A DNA stretch of 64,000 bases from CANGYM01 sp044372405 (GTDB lineage: Bacteria; Pseudomonadota; Alphaproteobacteria; JAJTHO01; CANGYM01), in contig JBILRW010000002.1 of the NCBI GenBank assembly GCA_044372405.1, forward strand, positions 38,290 through 102,289. Direction: 5' to 3'. Numbering within the stretch: the first letter of the stretch is position 1; each line of letters starts with the position of its first letter. The position numbers and the translations under genes were made by a program. The notes beneath the pieces were generated by a model. That model did no database searches and was not told the DNA's origin. It worked only from the letters and a program-made list of their open reading frames with translations. Below, one piece after another: positions 27,975 to 36,802 of this stretch.

Positions 27975-28976
27975 ATGGTGGTTCGTTCCGATTGGACGCA
28001 AAATCAGGTTCAGGCACTCTTTGATCTTCCGTTTCATCTGTTGTTTGATCAGGCCAGATCTCTCCATAAACAGTTTTTTCCCCATCAGGATGTTCAGCTC
28101 GCAACACTGCTGAGCATTAAAACGGGCGGCTGTTCTGAGGATTGCGGCTATTGCCCCCAGTCCGCCCACCATAAAAAGGTTTCCTTAAAATCCGATCCCC
28201 TGATGGACCTTGATGCTGTGCGCCAGGCGGCGAGGGCGGCCAAGGACAAAGGGGCCAGCCGTTTTTGCATGGGCGCGGCCTGGCGTTCACCCAATACCCA
28301 CACCGAAAAAGGGAAAGCCCAGTTTAACGCCGTCCTTGATATGATTCGGGAAGTGAAGGCTTTGGGGATGGAGGCGTGCGTCACGCTGGGCATGTTAACG
28401 GAAGACCAAGCCCTCGCCCTGAAAGAGGCCGGCCTGGATGCCTATAACCACAACATTGATACCAGTCCGGATTATTACGATAAAATCATCACCACACGAA
28501 CATTTCAGGATCGTTTGCAAACCTTGGATCATGTGCGTACCGCGGGTCTTTCGGTATGTTGTGGGGGGATTGTCGGCATGGGGGAGGGGGTTTCGGATCG
28601 CGCCGCCATGATTGCCGTGTTGGGGGGCATGACCCCGCATCCGGAAAGCGTGCCCATCAACGCCCTGGTTCCTGTGGCGGGAACGCCGCTGGGTCATCGG
28701 GATTCTGTGGATCCCATGGATATTGTTCGCACCATTGCAGCGGCGCGGGTGGTGATGCCAGCGTCGCGCATTCGTTTGTCGGCGGGACGGGAATCCATGA
28801 CCCAAGAAACCCAGGTCCTTTGCCTGCTGGCGGGGGCCAATTCGTTTTTTTATGGGGATACCCTCCTCACCACGCCCAATCAGGCAGAGGCCGATGATCG
28901 GGCCCTCTTAGCCATGATGGGCTTACCGGTCAAGGCTCCGGTGTCTGAGATTCAGGGCGAGGTTTGCCATGCTTAA
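27975..28976 (+). CDS. bioB: Biotin synthase BioB
   Basis: BioB is the radical SAM enzyme that inserts sulfur into dethiobiotin. The 333-residue product has the cluster-binding cysteines C53, C57 and C60 in KTGGCSEDCGYCPQS and conserved downstream stretches (ACVTLGMLTEDQALALKEAG, then DAYNHNIDTSPDYY). I start at the ATG at 27975; the frame is open a further 14 codons to a non-ATG start overlapping nothing conserved. No other bio genes are in the window. carA overlaps its end by 8 bases. Confidence 0.95.
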   Translation: MVVRSDWTQNQVQALFDLPFHLLFDQARSLHKQFFPHQDVQLATLLSIKTGGCSEDCGYCPQSAHHKKVSLKSDPLMDLDAVRQAARAAKDKGASRFCMGAAWRSPNTHTEKGKAQFNAVLDMIREVKALGMEACVTLGMLTEDQALALKEAGLDAYNHNIDTSPDYYDKIITTRTFQDRLQTLDHVRTAGLSVCCGGIVGMGEGVSDRAAMIAVLGGMTPHPESVPINALVPVAGTPLGHRDSVDPMDIVRTIAAARVVMPASRIRLSAGRESMTQETQVLCLLAGANSFFYGDTLLTTPNQAEADDRALLAMMGLPVKAPVSEIQGEVCHA

Positions 28977-30093
28977 ATCCTCAGATCCCCGTGGTGTTTT
29001 GCTTCTGGAAGACGGCGCTGTTTTTCATGGCTTTCTGGCCGGTGATGCAGGGGCCGTGGCGGTGGGAGAGCTGTGTTTTCAAACAGCCATGACAGGCTAT
29101 CAAGAGGTCATGACGGATCCCTCCTACGCCGGCCAAATCATTGTTTTTACCTTTCCCCATATCGGGAACGTGGGTCATAATGTCCAAGATTGGGAGGCCG
29201 AAACCCTCCACGCATCGGCCATGATTGCCCGGGAACGCCCGACATTACCGTCAAATTATCGGGCTGAGGGTGATGTGAACACCTGGCTGGCTGGCTTAGG
29301 CCGCCCCTTTTTGTATGGCATTGATACACGCGCCCTGACCACCCATATCCGCATACGGGGATCGGCGCCCACGGGAATCATTGCCGCGTTGCCTGTAGGT
29401 GAGAATTTAGAGCCTTTGGCCCTGAAACTCAAAGCCTTTCGGGGCCTGGTGGGTGCAGATTTGGCCACGGATGTTTCCACCAAAGACGCCTATCACTGGC
29501 AAGATGGGCTGTGGGAACAGGCCCCTGTGCCCCTCAATCATCACATTGTTGTGGTGGATTTCGGCACGAAAGAGGCCATTTTGCGGCATTTGAACCAGCG
29601 TGGGTGCCGCGTGACAGTGGTCCCGGCCCATGCGTCCCTTTCTGATATTATGACCCATAAGCCCGATGGGATTTTGCTCAGCAATGGCCCTGGGGATCCG
29701 GCGGCCACCTTGGCCCAGATTCAGGGCACCATGACGGATCTTCTGGCCCAGGATGTGCCCGTGTTCGGGATTTGTTTGGGGTATCAGATGCTGGGTTTGG
29801 CCCTGGGGGGAACCTCGGCGAAAATGGTGGTGGGGCACCACGGGGCCAATCACCCCGTGCATGATTTGATTTCAGGCAAGGTCATCATCACCAGTCAAAA
29901 CCATGGGTTTATGATTGAGAAAGAGTCTTTGCCAGGCACCCTACAGCCCACGCATATTTCCCTGTTTGATGGGACTTTACAGGGCTTTCGTGTCAAAAAT
30001 CGCCCCATTGCGGGGGTTCAATTTCACCCGGAATGCTCCCCCGGGCCGCATGATGGGAGTGTTTTGTTTGATGCGTGGTTGTCACGGGCGTGA
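28969..30093 (+). CDS. carA: Carbamoyl-phosphate synthase small subunit
   Basis: CarA is the glutaminase subunit that passes ammonia to CarB for carbamoyl phosphate, feeding arginine and pyrimidine synthesis. The 374-residue protein has the N-terminal CPSase small-chain domain (AMTGYQEVMTDPSYAGQII) and a class I amidotransferase domain with the nucleophile in FGICLGYQMLGLAL and the histidine in GVQFHPECSPGPHD. The catalytic set is intact. carB is not adjacent. The gene is packed between bioB (8-base overlap) and an M16 peptidase gene (4-base overlap). Confidence 0.96.
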   Translation: MLKSSDPRGVLLLEDGAVFHGFLAGDAGAVAVGELCFQTAMTGYQEVMTDPSYAGQIIVFTFPHIGNVGHNVQDWEAETLHASAMIARERPTLPSNYRAEGDVNTWLAGLGRPFLYGIDTRALTTHIRIRGSAPTGIIAALPVGENLEPLALKLKAFRGLVGADLATDVSTKDAYHWQDGLWEQAPVPLNHHIVVVDFGTKEAILRHLNQRGCRVTVVPAHASLSDIMTHKPDGILLSNGPGDPAATLAQIQGTMTDLLAQDVPVFGICLGYQMLGLALGGTSAKMVVGHHGANHPVHDLISGKVIITSQNHGFMIEKESLPGTLQPTHISLFDGTLQGFRVKNRPIAGVQFHPECSPGPHDGSVLFDAWLSRA

Positions 30094-31433
30094 AGCGCGT
30101 TTTTTATCTTTTTTTTGTGGGGTGGATCATGATGGCATTGCAAACAACAGGGGCCAGTGCAGCAGGGGAGGGGGTCTTTCACCCCCAATCCTTCACCCTG
30201 GACAACGGATTACAAGTGTTGATTGTTGAGGATCATCGGGTCCCCGCCGTTTCGCACTTCATCTGGTACCGCGTGGGGGCCATGGATGAATCCCGGGGAA
30301 AATCAGGGATTGCGCATTTTTTGGAACACCTGATGTTTAAAGCCACAAAAACCATACCCGAGGGCGAATTTTCCCGCCGCATCAACCGCATGGGGGGGGA
30401 TTTGAATGCCTTTACCTCGTGGGATTATACGGCCTATTACGTCAAAATTGCCCGCGAACATCTGCCCACCGTGATGGAGATGGAGGCCGACCGTATGCGC
30501 AACATTGACCTGAGCGAAGAGGCGGTGAAAACCGAGCGCGATGTTATCCTGGCTGAACGTAAACAGGTGGTGGACAGCGATGTCACCCGTCAATTTGCCG
30601 AACAAATGGCGGCAACCCTCTATCAAAATCACCCCTATAGCATTCCCATCATCGGTTGGAGGCATGAAATGGAGGGGTTGAATCGTCAGGACGCCCTTGC
30701 TTTTTATCAAACCTATTACGCCCCCAACAATGCCGTTGTGGTGATCAGCGGCGATATTACCCTGAAAGATGCCAAAGAACTGGCCCAAAAATATTATGGC
30801 CACCTTAAACCCAGCACCTTACCCCCGCGGATCTCCCTGTCTGAGCCCCCCCACCTGGCCCATCGCCGCGTCACCATGACCGATGCCCGTGTTTCCATGC
30901 CCACGTGGGAACGTCAATACCTGGCCCCCTCTTATATCGGCAAAAAAGACGACAAAACACCCTATGCCCTTCAGGTGTTGGCGGCGGTGCTGGCCTCTGG
31001 CGATACGGGTATTTTGCATGAACATTTGGTGCACGATTTGGGCCTGGCCAATGCTGTTTCGGTGGATTATGACCCCCAAAGACGCGGACCGTCTGTTTTT
31101 GAAATTTCTGTTGTGCCCAGCAATCCGGCCAAGCCCGCCTTTGATAAAATTGAGGGATCTGTGGCGGAAACCCTGAAAAACCTAGAAAAAACACTGTCCG
31201 ATGCGGATATCGCCAGGGTCAAAACGTCCCTGATTGCCGATGCCACCTTTGCCCGGGATGGTTTGTTTTATTCGGGGCTCATCGTCGGCCAAACGGTCAG
31301 CATCGGGGAATCGGTGGATTATATCGAAACCTGGCCCGATCAGATCGCCGCCGTGACCAAGGCCGATATTCTGGCCGCCGCAAAGACGCTAACCCTGGAA
31401 AAGGCCGTGACAGGAACCCTGGTGGCCCCATGA
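30090..31433 (+). CDS. M16 family zinc metallopeptidase (secreted)
   Basis: The 447-residue product begins with a signal peptide (residues 1-25, ending TGASAAGE). It carries the inverted zinc motif HFLEH (H76, E79, H80), with the third ligand probably in the ERDVILAERKQVVD helix. It has the usual two-lobed M16 architecture. Alphaproteobacterial M16 genes are often found as tandem active/inactive pairs, but here only the active one is present and atpI follows immediately. Start is the GTG at 30090 overlapping the carA stop (GTGA). Expected location is periplasmic. Confidence 0.88.
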   Translation: MKRVFYLFFVGWIMMALQTTGASAAGEGVFHPQSFTLDNGLQVLIVEDHRVPAVSHFIWYRVGAMDESRGKSGIAHFLEHLMFKATKTIPEGEFSRRINRMGGDLNAFTSWDYTAYYVKIAREHLPTVMEMEADRMRNIDLSEEAVKTERDVILAERKQVVDSDVTRQFAEQMAATLYQNHPYSIPIIGWRHEMEGLNRQDALAFYQTYYAPNNAVVVISGDITLKDAKELAQKYYGHLKPSTLPPRISLSEPPHLAHRRVTMTDARVSMPTWERQYLAPSYIGKKDDKTPYALQVLAAVLASGDTGILHEHLVHDLGLANAVSVDYDPQRRGPSVFEISVVPSNPAKPAFDKIEGSVAETLKNLEKTLSDADIARVKTSLIADATFARDGLFYSGLIVGQTVSIGESVDYIETWPDQIAAVTKADILAAAKTLTLEKAVTGTLVAP

Positions 31434-31786
31434 CGAAGGAAGAGGATGCCGAAACCTTAAAAAAACGGATTCAGGCCTATGAAGCCAAACACCAAAAGCC
31501 TGACGCCCCCAACACCGTGGAGGATCTGGTAGAGGCCCAGCGCGGCATGTCCTTTGCCATCACCATTATTATTGAATTGATTGTGCCTGTGGCTGTGGGG
31601 GGCATTGTCGGACATCAATTGGATGTATGGGTGGGACAAAAAGCGCTTTTTGTCTTCATTTTTATCTTGCTCGGCCTGGGGGTTGCCTTTATACAGATAA
31701 AACGTCTGGCAGAGGGAAAGGATGATCTATCCTCTTTCCGCCGCCCGCGCTCTGTAAAGACAAAACCCCCGAAGGATCATGGCTAA
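31430..31786 (+). CDS. atpI: ATP synthase assembly protein AtpI
   Basis: This 118-residue small membrane protein carries a charged N-terminus and two transmembrane helices (about residues 42-63 and 70-92). It matches the AtpI position and profile at the head of an Fo gene cluster. AtpI assists assembly of the c-ring and may carry magnesium. It overlaps the M16 gene by 4 bases (ATGA) and atpB by 8 bases, so all are in one transcript. Confidence 0.85.
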   Translation: MTKEEDAETLKKRIQAYEAKHQKPDAPNTVEDLVEAQRGMSFAITIIIELIVPVAVGGIVGHQLDVWVGQKALFVFIFILLGLGVAFIQIKRLAEGKDDLSSFRRPRSVKTKPPKDHG

Positions 31787-32522
31787 TCCCCTTCAGCAAT
31801 TTGAGATTCATCCCATCGTTTCGCTGCCCTTGGTGGCGGGGTATGACCTGTCGTTTACCAATGCCTCTCTTTTTATGATGGGGGCGGTTTTGGTAACGTT
31901 TTTGTTTATGATGCTGCCCTTTCGGCACCGTCACGAGGTCCCCACACGGTTTCAGGCCCTTGCAGAGCTTTACTATCGCTTTGTGGCTGATTTGACCAGA
32001 GATACATCGGGTTCAGACGCCAGGCCATTCTTTCCTTTTATCTTTTCGCTCTTTTCCTTTGTTTTGTTGGGGAACATCCTAGGGCTGTTACCCTTTTCTT
32101 TTACCTTTACCAGTCATATCATTGTGACCTTTGTCATGGCGATTTTTATCTTCGTGATGGTGACGGTGGTGGGCTTTGTGCGTCACGGCACCCATTTTTT
32201 CGCGTTGTTCGTGCCGGAAGGGTTGCCCGATCATCCGCTGTCTAAAATTCTTTTGGTTCCCCTGATTTTTATTATTGAGTTCTTTTCTTATCTTATTCGT
32301 CCCATTACCCTTTCCGTCCGTTTGGGCGCCAACATGATGGCTGGACATATTATGTTGAAATTGATTGTGGGGTTCGTGGGTGTTGCTGGCCTTTGGGGCA
32401 TTGCGCCCTTTCTTTTGTCGTTTGCCATTATTGGCTTTGAGTTCTTTGTGGCCGTCTTACAGGCGTACATTTTCACATTAATGACTTGCGTTTATCTGAA
32501 AGACGCTTTATACCTTCACTAA
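31779..32522 (+). CDS. atpB: ATP synthase Fo subunit a
   Basis: Subunit a forms the proton half-channels of the ATP synthase. The 247-residue protein has five to six transmembrane helices. The essential arginine lies in SVRLGANMMAGHIML and the last helix contains FFVAVLQAYIFTLMTCVYL. Gene order atpI-atpB-atpE-atpF'-atpF is the standard split alphaproteobacterial Fo operon; F1 genes would be elsewhere in the genome. Confidence 0.96.
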   Translation: MANPLQQFEIHPIVSLPLVAGYDLSFTNASLFMMGAVLVTFLFMMLPFRHRHEVPTRFQALAELYYRFVADLTRDTSGSDARPFFPFIFSLFSFVLLGNILGLLPFSFTFTSHIIVTFVMAIFIFVMVTVVGFVRHGTHFFALFVPEGLPDHPLSKILLVPLIFIIEFFSYLIRPITLSVRLGANMMAGHIMLKLIVGFVGVAGLWGIAPFLLSFAIIGFEFFVAVLQAYIFTLMTCVYLKDALYLH

Positions 32523-32545
32523 ATTTTTTTATAGGAGCCTTGACC

Positions 32546-32803
32546 ATGGAATCTGAAACCGCAACCACCCTTATCACCTCTGCTCAATCTGCAAAATACT
32601 ACGCTGCCGCTTTGGCTTTGCTGTGTATTTTGGGCGTTACCATGGCTCTTGGAAACATTTTTTCCTCTTTTATGAATGGCGTGTCCCGCAACCCCTCTGT
32701 TGAGCCCAAGCTGAAATCCATGGCCATTATTGGTGCCGGTATGACCGAGGCTTTGGGTATTCTGGCCGTTATTGTTGCCATTCTGATTTTGTTTGTTGTC
32801 TAA
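32546..32803 (+). CDS. atpE: ATP synthase Fo subunit c
   Basis: The 85-residue c-ring subunit has two transmembrane helices joined by the polar loop SRNPSVEPKL. The proton-carrying carboxylate is the glutamate in GMTEALGIL. Start at ATG 32546 is supported by TAGGAG (32532-32537) eight bases upstream; the open frame reaches further upstream into atpB and should not be used. No extra residues that would suggest sodium specificity were checked beyond the glutamate. Confidence 0.95.
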   Translation: MESETATTLITSAQSAKYYAAALALLCILGVTMALGNIFSSFMNGVSRNPSVEPKLKSMAIIGAGMTEALGILAVIVAILILFVV

Positions 32804-32839
32804 GATCCCTTCGGACCTTAGCCCCATCAGCCCCATCCC

Positions 32840-33346
32840 ATGCCCCAGTTTGATACCACCACTTTTGCAGGTCAGATTTTTTGGCTCGTCCTTTCTTTTG
32901 GCCTGCTGTATTTTTTGGTATCGCGCGTTATCCTGCCTAAATTCATTAGCATTGTGGATCATCGAGAGGATCGCATTGCTCAGGATATCCGCGCTGCCAA
33001 GGATCTTCAAAAGGAAATTGACTATCTGCAGGCCAAAGCCGCCGAAACCAAACGCCAAGCCATTCGTGAAGTCACAGATTTGTATGATAAAGAAAAACGC
33101 TCGTTAGAGACCTCTTTTAAAAAAGAGTTTTCCGATCTGAAACACCAGAGTCACGATCAACACGAACGTTTTATGTTGGATTTGGCTGACCGTCAGAGGC
33201 TTCTTAAGGAAGCCTTTATCACGGAAGCGGTTGATATTATTGATCATGTTTTGCACCGGGTTGTGGGGGCGTCTTTGCCGGCCTCAGAGATACAGGCTGT
33301 GGCCGAATCGGTGTCCAAAAATCTTTCTTCTGGTGTTCGTGTTTAG
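32840..33346 (+). CDS. atpG: ATP synthase Fo subunit b'
   Basis: The 168-residue peripheral-stalk subunit has one N-terminal transmembrane helix (FAGQIFWLVLSFGLLYFLVS) and then a long charged coiled coil. Alphaproteobacteria, like photosynthetic bacteria, encode two diverged b subunits. This first one, longer and acidic, is the b' type. It precedes atpF by 14 bases. Confidence 0.88.
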   Translation: MPQFDTTTFAGQIFWLVLSFGLLYFLVSRVILPKFISIVDHREDRIAQDIRAAKDLQKEIDYLQAKAAETKRQAIREVTDLYDKEKRSLETSFKKEFSDLKHQSHDQHERFMLDLADRQRLLKEAFITEAVDIIDHVLHRVVGASLPASEIQAVAESVSKNLSSGVRV

Positions 33347-33360
33347 GGTTAGGCTTTTTT

Positions 33361-33840
33361 ATGGATCCCGCTAAACTTTGGTATGCCGTCAGTTTTGCCG
33401 TTTTTATCGGCATGGTCTATCGCCCGTTAAAAAGGTTTGCCATTCCCGCCCTGGACCGGTACCGAGACAGCGTGCGCCATCGCATGAACGAGGCCCGCGC
33501 TTTGCGGGAAGAGGCCCAAAAACTCGTGGCCCATTACAGTGAAGAACTGCGGGACATGGAGCAAACCTATGCCGCCATGCTGAAAAAAGCCAAAGAGGAC
33601 GTTGTATCCATGCGTACCCAGATGCAGCGGCAGCATGAACAGGATAAAAAAGCCCTGGAAACCGCCCACACCATGCAAAAAAATCAAGCCGTCCGCCGGA
33701 TGGAGTTGGATTTTGAAGGCTATCTTCTCTCGTTTCTTTTGGATTCCGTGACCCAGCTGGTGGAAAAACACCCAGAACTCTCGGGGGCCTATCAGACTTT
33801 ATCCCTAAAACAACTGCCTCAGACGTTGAAGGCTTCGTAA
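33361..33840 (+). CDS. atpF: ATP synthase Fo subunit b
   Basis: The 159-residue second stalk subunit has a short N-terminal membrane helix (about residues 4-22) followed by a coiled coil rich in Glu, Arg, Lys and Met (YAAMLKKAKEDVVSMRTQMQ). It pairs with b' to form the heterodimeric peripheral stalk that holds F1 against rotation. It is the last gene of the Fo cluster; a strong hairpin follows 38 bases after its stop. Confidence 0.9.
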   Translation: MDPAKLWYAVSFAVFIGMVYRPLKRFAIPALDRYRDSVRHRMNEARALREEAQKLVAHYSEELRDMEQTYAAMLKKAKEDVVSMRTQMQRQHEQDKKALETAHTMQKNQAVRRMELDFEGYLLSFLLDSVTQLVEKHPELSGAYQTLSLKQLPQTLKAS

Positions 33841-33878
33841 CCATCGGGGCAGCGTCGAGGGTGTGCCCAAAAAAGATA

Positions 33879-33903
33879 AAGGATAGGCCTTGGGCCTATC
33901 CTT
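33879..33903 (-). terminator. Strong hairpin terminator between atpF and the 63-residue gene
   Basis: An 11-bp perfect stem (AAGGATAGGCC / GGCCTATCCTT) has a three-base loop. Read on the minus strand it is followed within a few bases by six T residues, so it is a canonical terminator for the small minus-strand gene. On the plus strand only AGATATTTG follows, so termination of the atp operon there would be weaker. Confidence 0.75.
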
Positions 33904-33914
33904 AGATATTTGAA

Positions 33915-34106
33915 CTACTCTTCCTCACCTGGCTCACCTGGCAATTCGTAATCTTGCCAGGTAATTTCGGGGTGGATTCCGATTCCCACGTTAACGAACT
34001 GTGTCCCCTCAGGGAGGACTAGTTCCATATAAACTTCAACGGTTTCTACCACGACGTCCTGGTCGTGGTTTTCCCCGGTAATTTTGATACGGATTTTCTT
34101 CATCAA
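33915..34106 (-). CDS. Small acidic protein of unknown function
   Basis: This 63-residue product begins with a lysine-rich MMKKIRIKITG and ends in an acidic, proline-containing tail (ELPGEPGEEE). The middle alternates hydrophobic and charged residues and is probably a beta sheet. A ribosome binding site GGGAG precedes the ATG, a hairpin covers part of it (34112-34128), a TGTGA-N6-TCACA box lies 69 bases upstream, and a strong terminator follows. These signals make it very likely a real, regulated, single-gene unit. I do not recognise the family. Confidence 0.7.
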   Translation of the reverse strand: MMKKIRIKITGENHDQDVVVETVEVYMELVLPEGTQFVNVGIGIHPEITWQDYELPGEPGEEE

Positions 34107-34111
34107 GTCTC

Positions 34112-34128
34112 CCTTGCGTTTTGCAAGG
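34112..34128 (-). promoter_or_regulatory. Hairpin overlapping the ribosome binding site of the 63-residue gene
   Basis: On the minus strand CCTTGC-AAAAC-GCAAGG forms a six-base-pair stem whose right arm runs into the GGGAG ribosome binding site. It could limit translation initiation. Regulatory use is inferred. Confidence 0.4.
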
Positions 34129-34150
34129 TTAAGCTAAACAACAGCCCATT

Positions 34151-34180
34151 GTGATGTGATGTGATGTGATGTGATGTGAT
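34151..34180. repeat. Six tandem GTGAT pentamers
   Basis: GTGAT is repeated six times without error, ending inside a TGTGA-N6-TCACA box. Pentamer arrays slip readily, so copy number may vary between cells and shift promoter spacing for the adjacent small gene. Confidence 0.9.
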
Positions 34181-34190
34181 GAATGTCACA
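34175..34190. promoter_or_regulatory. CRP/FNR-type box TGTGA-N6-TCACA
   Basis: TGTGA-TGAATG-TCACA matches the CRP-family consensus in both half sites. It is 69-84 bases upstream of the 63-residue gene's ATG. Similar boxes occur at 53410-53425 and 63664-63679. Which regulator binds is unknown. Confidence 0.45.
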
Positions 34191-34223
34191 TTTGGGGGAT
34201 TTTTTTTGGGGGGGCCTTAACCG

Positions 34224-34310
34224 TCTTTGCGAGCCTCCGTAGGAGGCGTGGCAATCCAGTCTTTTCATTGTCGGCATTTCTGGATTGCCACGCTGCGCTC
34301 GCAATGACGA
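34224..34310. repeat. Interspersed hairpin repeat, copy B (inverted relative to 11024-11106)
   Basis: The outer arms TTGCGAG (34227-34233) and CTCGCAA (34298-34304) and inner arms GCAATCCAG / CTGGATTGC match copy A. The CCTCC/GGAGG mini-hairpin is now in the left arm, showing the element is in opposite orientation. It lies between the small 63-residue gene and the rne stop codon. Confidence 0.8.
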
Positions 34311-34351
34311 AGGCATAGCCAGCGATAACTCCCCTACGAGGGCTATACCCA

Positions 34352-36802
34352 TCACTCCGCCCCAACAATTTTTTCCCACCAAGACGGCTTGTCTTTTTTG
34401 TCGGTTGGTTTATCGCCATCGGACGCAGGGGAAGCCGAGGGCTTCTCATCGCCGGATTCGGCGTACGTAGGGGGCTCTGTTGACCCAGTCCCCTCACCAG
34501 GCCCACGTTCACGGCCGCCGCGACGGTTGCGATAGCGGTTTCGGCGGCGACGTTTGTTGTCATCCCGGGGGGGGGTGGGGGTTGTGTCGGCACCCATGTC
34601 CCCTTCAAAAACAGGGGATTCCTCAAAACCAGTAAGGGCAATACCTTCGCCCTCATCTGGGGTTGATGTTGATTCCGAAAAAGGACCCTGGGGATTCAAT
34701 CCCCTGTTCTGTCCCCGTCCCCGACGCCCACCCCGATTGCGGCGACGTCGGGCATTGAAGGGCGTTTCAGAGCTTTCTGTTTCCTGATGACTTTGGGTCT
34801 GCTGGCCTTCTTCCCCCTCAACTACCGGCGGGCGATTGCGGTCACGGCGACGGTCACGGTCACGGTCACGGTCACGGTCTTTATCACGCTCACGACTTTT
34901 ATCACGCTCACCGTCTTCACCACGATGGCGTTCCGGGCGACGGCGACTCTGAAGTTTTTTCTGGCGCTCACTCAGTTCTTTTTGGAATTCCTGCAAAACG
35001 TCCAGATTTTCCGGTACGGGATGACCCTCGGTTTTTTTCTCTAAAACATCGATTTGATAGCCATTATCGGGCAGATTCGAGCTTTCTTCAATGCGGATGC
35101 GAATGGCGTACAGCCGTTCAATATCCGTAATTTCCGAACGTTTTTCGTTAAAAAGATGCAGCGCCAAGCCATGGGGCACGGTGACTTTGAGTAAAAAGGC
35201 ATTTTGCTTAACCCCTTCATACTCCACCGCCCGCAAAAGGGCCAAGGCCAACGATTCCACCGAACGCAAACGACCCGTTCCCTGACAGTGGGGACAAATA
35301 TGACTGCTGATTTCCTCAATGGACGGACGCAGGCGTTGGCGGGACATTTCCAAAAGGCCAAACTGGCTGATGCGGCCCACCTGAATACGGGCGCGGTCTT
35401 TGCGCAGCAGATCCTTTAGTCGGCGCTCCACCATGGCGTTTTTGCGGTTATCTTCCATATCAATAAAGTCAACCACCACCAAGCCCGCCAAATCCCGCAG
35501 GCGCAGCTGGCGGGCAATTTCTTCGGCGGCCTCTAAATTGGTGTTTAGGGCCATATCCTCAACGCTGCGCTCCCGCGTGGATCGACCAGAGTTCACATCA
35601 ATGGACACCAGGGCCTCCGTCTGCCCAAACACCAAATACCCGCCGGACGGCAGCTGCGCTATGGGTTTAAACACGGCCTCAATCTGGGGTTCCACATGGT
35701 GGCGGTGAAACAGCGGGATGACCTTGTCTTTGTAAATTTTCACCCGCTTGGAATGCGATGGCATCAGCATTTTCATAAAGGCCTTGGCTTCTTTATAAGC
35801 CTCTTCCCCGGAAACCCAGACCTCTTCCATTTCCCGATCGTAAATATCCCGAATGGCTCGGCGAATCAGCTGACCCTCTTCGTAAATCAAGGCGGGGGCC
35901 ACGGCACTGAGAGTATCTTCCCGAATTTGACCCCAAACGCGCAGCAAATAATCATAATCGCGTTTAATTTCTGTCTTCGTGCGCCCCATACCGGCGGTGC
36001 GGACAATGACCGAGATGGACTCGGGGACCTCGAGTTCATCCAAAATACCGCGAATGCGCTTGCGGTCTTCGTGACTGCCGATTTTTCGGGAAATACCCCC
36101 GCCGCTGCCAGAGTTGGGCATCAAAACACAGTACCGCCCCGCCAGGGATAGGTACGTGGTCAGGGCTGCCCCTTTATTTCCGCGCTCTTCTTTAACAACC
36201 TGAACCAGTAAAATCTGATTTTTTTTAATGACTTCTTGGATGGTGTATTGGCGTTTCAGGCGACGATGACGTTTCCAGTCCTCTTCCTCGTCTTCGGTAC
36301 GATCATGGGATCCTTTTTCTGAAGCCCCAAGATCCATGGGAATCGTTTCTTCTGACGCTTCGCCATCCCCCAGCGCCACGGGTTCAAAATCATCCGTAAA
36401 ATCAACGGCATTTTCCTGATTTTCAAAATCAGTCTGGTTATCGGATGATACATCAGTGTTTAGAAAAGAGGTCTCTGCCCCCCCAGCAACATCATCACCT
36501 TCGGCATCCGTTTCGTTTTGGGCCTCTGCCTCAATCAGGGTTTTTCGATCCGCAATGGGTATACGAAAATAGTCCGGATGAATTTCAGAAAACGACAGAA
36601 ATCCTTGGCGGTTTTGGCCATATTCGACAAAGGCCGCCTGCAAAGAGGGCTCAATCCGCGTGACTTTCGCCAGGTATATATTGCCTTTGTTTTGTTTTTT
36701 TAGGGTGGATTCGTAATCAAATTCCGAGAGCGTCCCGTCTTCCAAGACGGCAACGCGCAGTTCCTCGGGATGTTCCGCGTCGATCAACATTATTTGGGTC
36801 AT
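34352..36802 (-). CDS. rne: Ribonuclease E/G family protein (RNase E)
   Basis: RNase E starts bulk mRNA decay and processes rRNA and tRNA precursors. The 816-residue protein has an S1 domain interrupted by an acidic insertion (about residues 90-180), with GNIYLAKVTRIEPSLQAAFV at its start. The DNase I-like catalytic core carries the magnesium-binding aspartates in SIDVNSGRST and VVVDFIDMEDN. The Zn-link CPHCQGTGRL is intact. A disordered Arg-rich C-terminal region (from ~residue 600) ends in the WWEKIV microdomain and would scaffold a degradosome. The 5' leader is long and contains a stable hairpin, consistent with autoregulation. Confidence 0.95.
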   Translation of the reverse strand: MTQIMLIDAEHPEELRVAVLEDGTLSEFDYESTLKKQNKGNIYLAKVTRIEPSLQAAFVEYGQNRQGFLSFSEIHPDYFRIPIADRKTLIEAEAQNETDAEGDDVAGGAETSFLNTDVSSDNQTDFENQENAVDFTDDFEPVALGDGEASEETIPMDLGASEKGSHDRTEDEEEDWKRHRRLKRQYTIQEVIKKNQILLVQVVKEERGNKGAALTTYLSLAGRYCVLMPNSGSGGGISRKIGSHEDRKRIRGILDELEVPESISVIVRTAGMGRTKTEIKRDYDYLLRVWGQIREDTLSAVAPALIYEEGQLIRRAIRDIYDREMEEVWVSGEEAYKEAKAFMKMLMPSHSKRVKIYKDKVIPLFHRHHVEPQIEAVFKPIAQLPSGGYLVFGQTEALVSIDVNSGRSTRERSVEDMALNTNLEAAEEIARQLRLRDLAGLVVVDFIDMEDNRKNAMVERRLKDLLRKDRARIQVGRISQFGLLEMSRQRLRPSIEEISSHICPHCQGTGRLRSVESLALALLRAVEYEGVKQNAFLLKVTVPHGLALHLFNEKRSEITDIERLYAIRIRIEESSNLPDNGYQIDVLEKKTEGHPVPENLDVLQEFQKELSERQKKLQSRRRPERHRGEDGERDKSRERDKDRDRDRDRDRRRDRNRPPVVEGEEGQQTQSHQETESSETPFNARRRRNRGGRRGRGQNRGLNPQGPFSESTSTPDEGEGIALTGFEESPVFEGDMGADTTPTPPRDDNKRRRRNRYRNRRGGRERGPGEGTGSTEPPTYAESGDEKPSASPASDGDKPTDKKDKPSWWEKIVGAE

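Noticed and set aside
34151..34180. Possible CRISPR-like array
   Set aside because: The repeats are contiguous pentamers without spacers, and no cas genes are present.
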